From: Rhizomys pruinosus
Lineage: Eukaryota > Chordata > Mammalia > Rodentia > Spalacidae
DNA: 64,000 nt
Assembly (NCBI GenBank): GCA_009823505.1
Contig: VZQC01008895.1
Location: forward strand, 464,833 to 528,832
Direction: 5' to 3'
Positions within the stretch are counted from its first letter, which is position 1; every line of letters begins with the position of its first letter. Shown one piece after another: positions 62,593-64,000 of the stretch. A program made the translations under genes and the position numbers. The notes under the pieces are model-generated. The model did not search any database. It saw nothing but the letters and a program-made list of their open reading frames with translations, and was not told the DNA's origin.

Positions 62593-64000
62593 GAAGGAAG
62601 ACACTTCTTGCCTTTGACACTTTTGTATGTTGTTTTAACTGAGCACCTATTATCTTTGATATGAAAGTTTTTCTTTGTTCCAGAAAATATGATTACCAAG
62701 CTTCTCTTGAAAGCTTTTTAGACATAGGTGGGGCTGAACACCTTCCCAGGGGACATTTTCCTCAGCTCATCACACTTCTCTCAATTGCATGGTTCAAAAT
62801 AAATAACATGAACTTGGTGATTGTTCCTGTAGTAGAGAAAAGGTGGGGACCAGTGATAGGGCTTAGACACAGAATGAATTCATGAATGGGTGAATGAATA
62901 ACAAAATATAAAATGAGCCAATATAAAAAATAATTTTAAAAGAAAAACATTAAAGAATCATTCCATGCAGTGAATGTGTACTATGTAAATATCTAAAACA
63001 GATTCTGAGTGTGCCTCTTCTGTACCATCTACAAACTATATTTTTGTGACAACTGAAACACACTGAAATCCTTGAGTACAATCCTATGAAAAGCCCTACA
63101 GGGCACAGGGCATGCATCTCCTGAAGCCAGGTACACTGCTGTTCTGGTCACAAGGACAGCCATGTTTCAGCCTTCACACATGCCTCGTCTTTTTCATTAC
63201 TATCTAAATACCAGATAACTGTATTTCTTATGAAGTCATAATGCTGTTCTAGCAAAGATTCCAGAAACCTTCATCTCAAGTCAATACATGTATACTAGGC
63301 AGCATTTTTATTTTTAAAAATGCATTGGTGTATTTTCATCACACATAGTGATAAATATCAAAAACACTTTCTTTCAAGTACACAATCTTTTATGTGTGGT
63401 CTATTGGCATGGAACAGGGAGAGTACAATGATGAATGAAAAGATTCCTAACAGAGAATTTACAATCCTAGAGGAAGAAGAAATTTTTTTAAAAAAGTAAA
63501 AATTATGTCAGAGAAAAGAAAGCAAGTACAATTAGTAATTATAGGGAATAGTTGGGAGACTGACAGAAAGAAGCATTTAATGCTAAATGGGTATTTGGAC
63601 TGGTCTTTAGTGAATGGTAAGGGCTAGCAAGGCAAGGAGAGAGCTGGGGTTGCGTTGTCACAGCTAAGGAACAATACCATGAGAAAACACAAGGACGTGT
63701 GAAAGAAAGGCAGAAGTTCTTCCATAACTAGGTCAGATCTCCAGCAAAATGAGCTCTGTAGACCCAGGGCTGTACTAATCATTTTATATTCCATATCCAC
63801 AAATCAAATGTAGCCAGAGGCCAAGTAGGTTGAGCTAGTCTAAAATCATTAGAAAAAAGGCAGTGGATGAGCCATGCCCAGAGCATGAGGTCTGGGGTGT
63901 AGAAGTGCACAGGTGTTCATCCATCAGGCAGGAGCACCCTGGGAGCCTCTGTGAACATAGTTCTATGAGACTGACCAAGTTTCCACTGTTAGCTTGAGGA
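62593..64000. other. No gene recognised
   Basis: Non-coding, AT-rich sequence. No SINE, RNA gene or ORF of note up to the window end. Confidence 0.5.

Overview
The window is nuclear DNA of a muroid rodent. The sequence signs are dense B1, B2, B3/B4-type SINEs, Lx-like L1 3' ends, and non-autonomous LTR elements of the ERVL-MaLR type. B2 copies have a cricetid/gerbil-like look rather than a Mus-like one, but the species cannot be fixed from this. I found no intact protein-coding gene, no RNA gene and no CRISPR array. The window reads as intergenic or deep intronic sequence built from layered retrotransposons. The one recognisable gene-derived feature is a processed retrocopy of Rbbp7 (histone-binding WD40 protein RbAp46), minus strand, about 59.0-61.0 kb, disabled by frameshifts.

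Layout. 1-6146: indel-noisy sequence with degraded SINEs. 6148-29568: one roughly 10 kb segment present two to four times. Copy A is 6148-16164, copy B is about 16513-26749, partial copy C is 26751-28406 and partial copy D is 28408-29568. The pieces are separated by single n characters at 6147, 16165, 26750 and 28407. The copies differ mainly by one- and two-base indels, and A and B stop at exactly the same base, so I read this as an assembly or gap-filling artefact rather than a biological tandem array. The segment holds a complete 2.1 kb MaLR-like LTR element with a 5-bp target duplication, a twin-primed (5'-inverted) L1 with a 16-bp target duplication and a probable 3' transduction, B1, B2 and B4 SINEs, and L1 3' fragments.

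29.6-64 kb is clean sequence. It contains the rest of the copy D L1; an ancient L1 fragment split by three SINEs (33.7-34.5 kb); a long L1 3'-UTR region ending in an A-rich tail (34.5-36.8 kb); and a degraded LTR element (40.85-45.0 kb) whose downstream LTR carries an expanded 17/18-bp minisatellite. Further on are a B2+B1 composite with one shared target duplication (48 kb), an L1 inserted in an LTR (52.9-53.6 kb), the Rbbp7 retrocopy, and a SINE cluster at 61-62.6 kb. No genes work together here. The window records retrotransposition mechanisms and an assembly problem, and I found no novel biological system.
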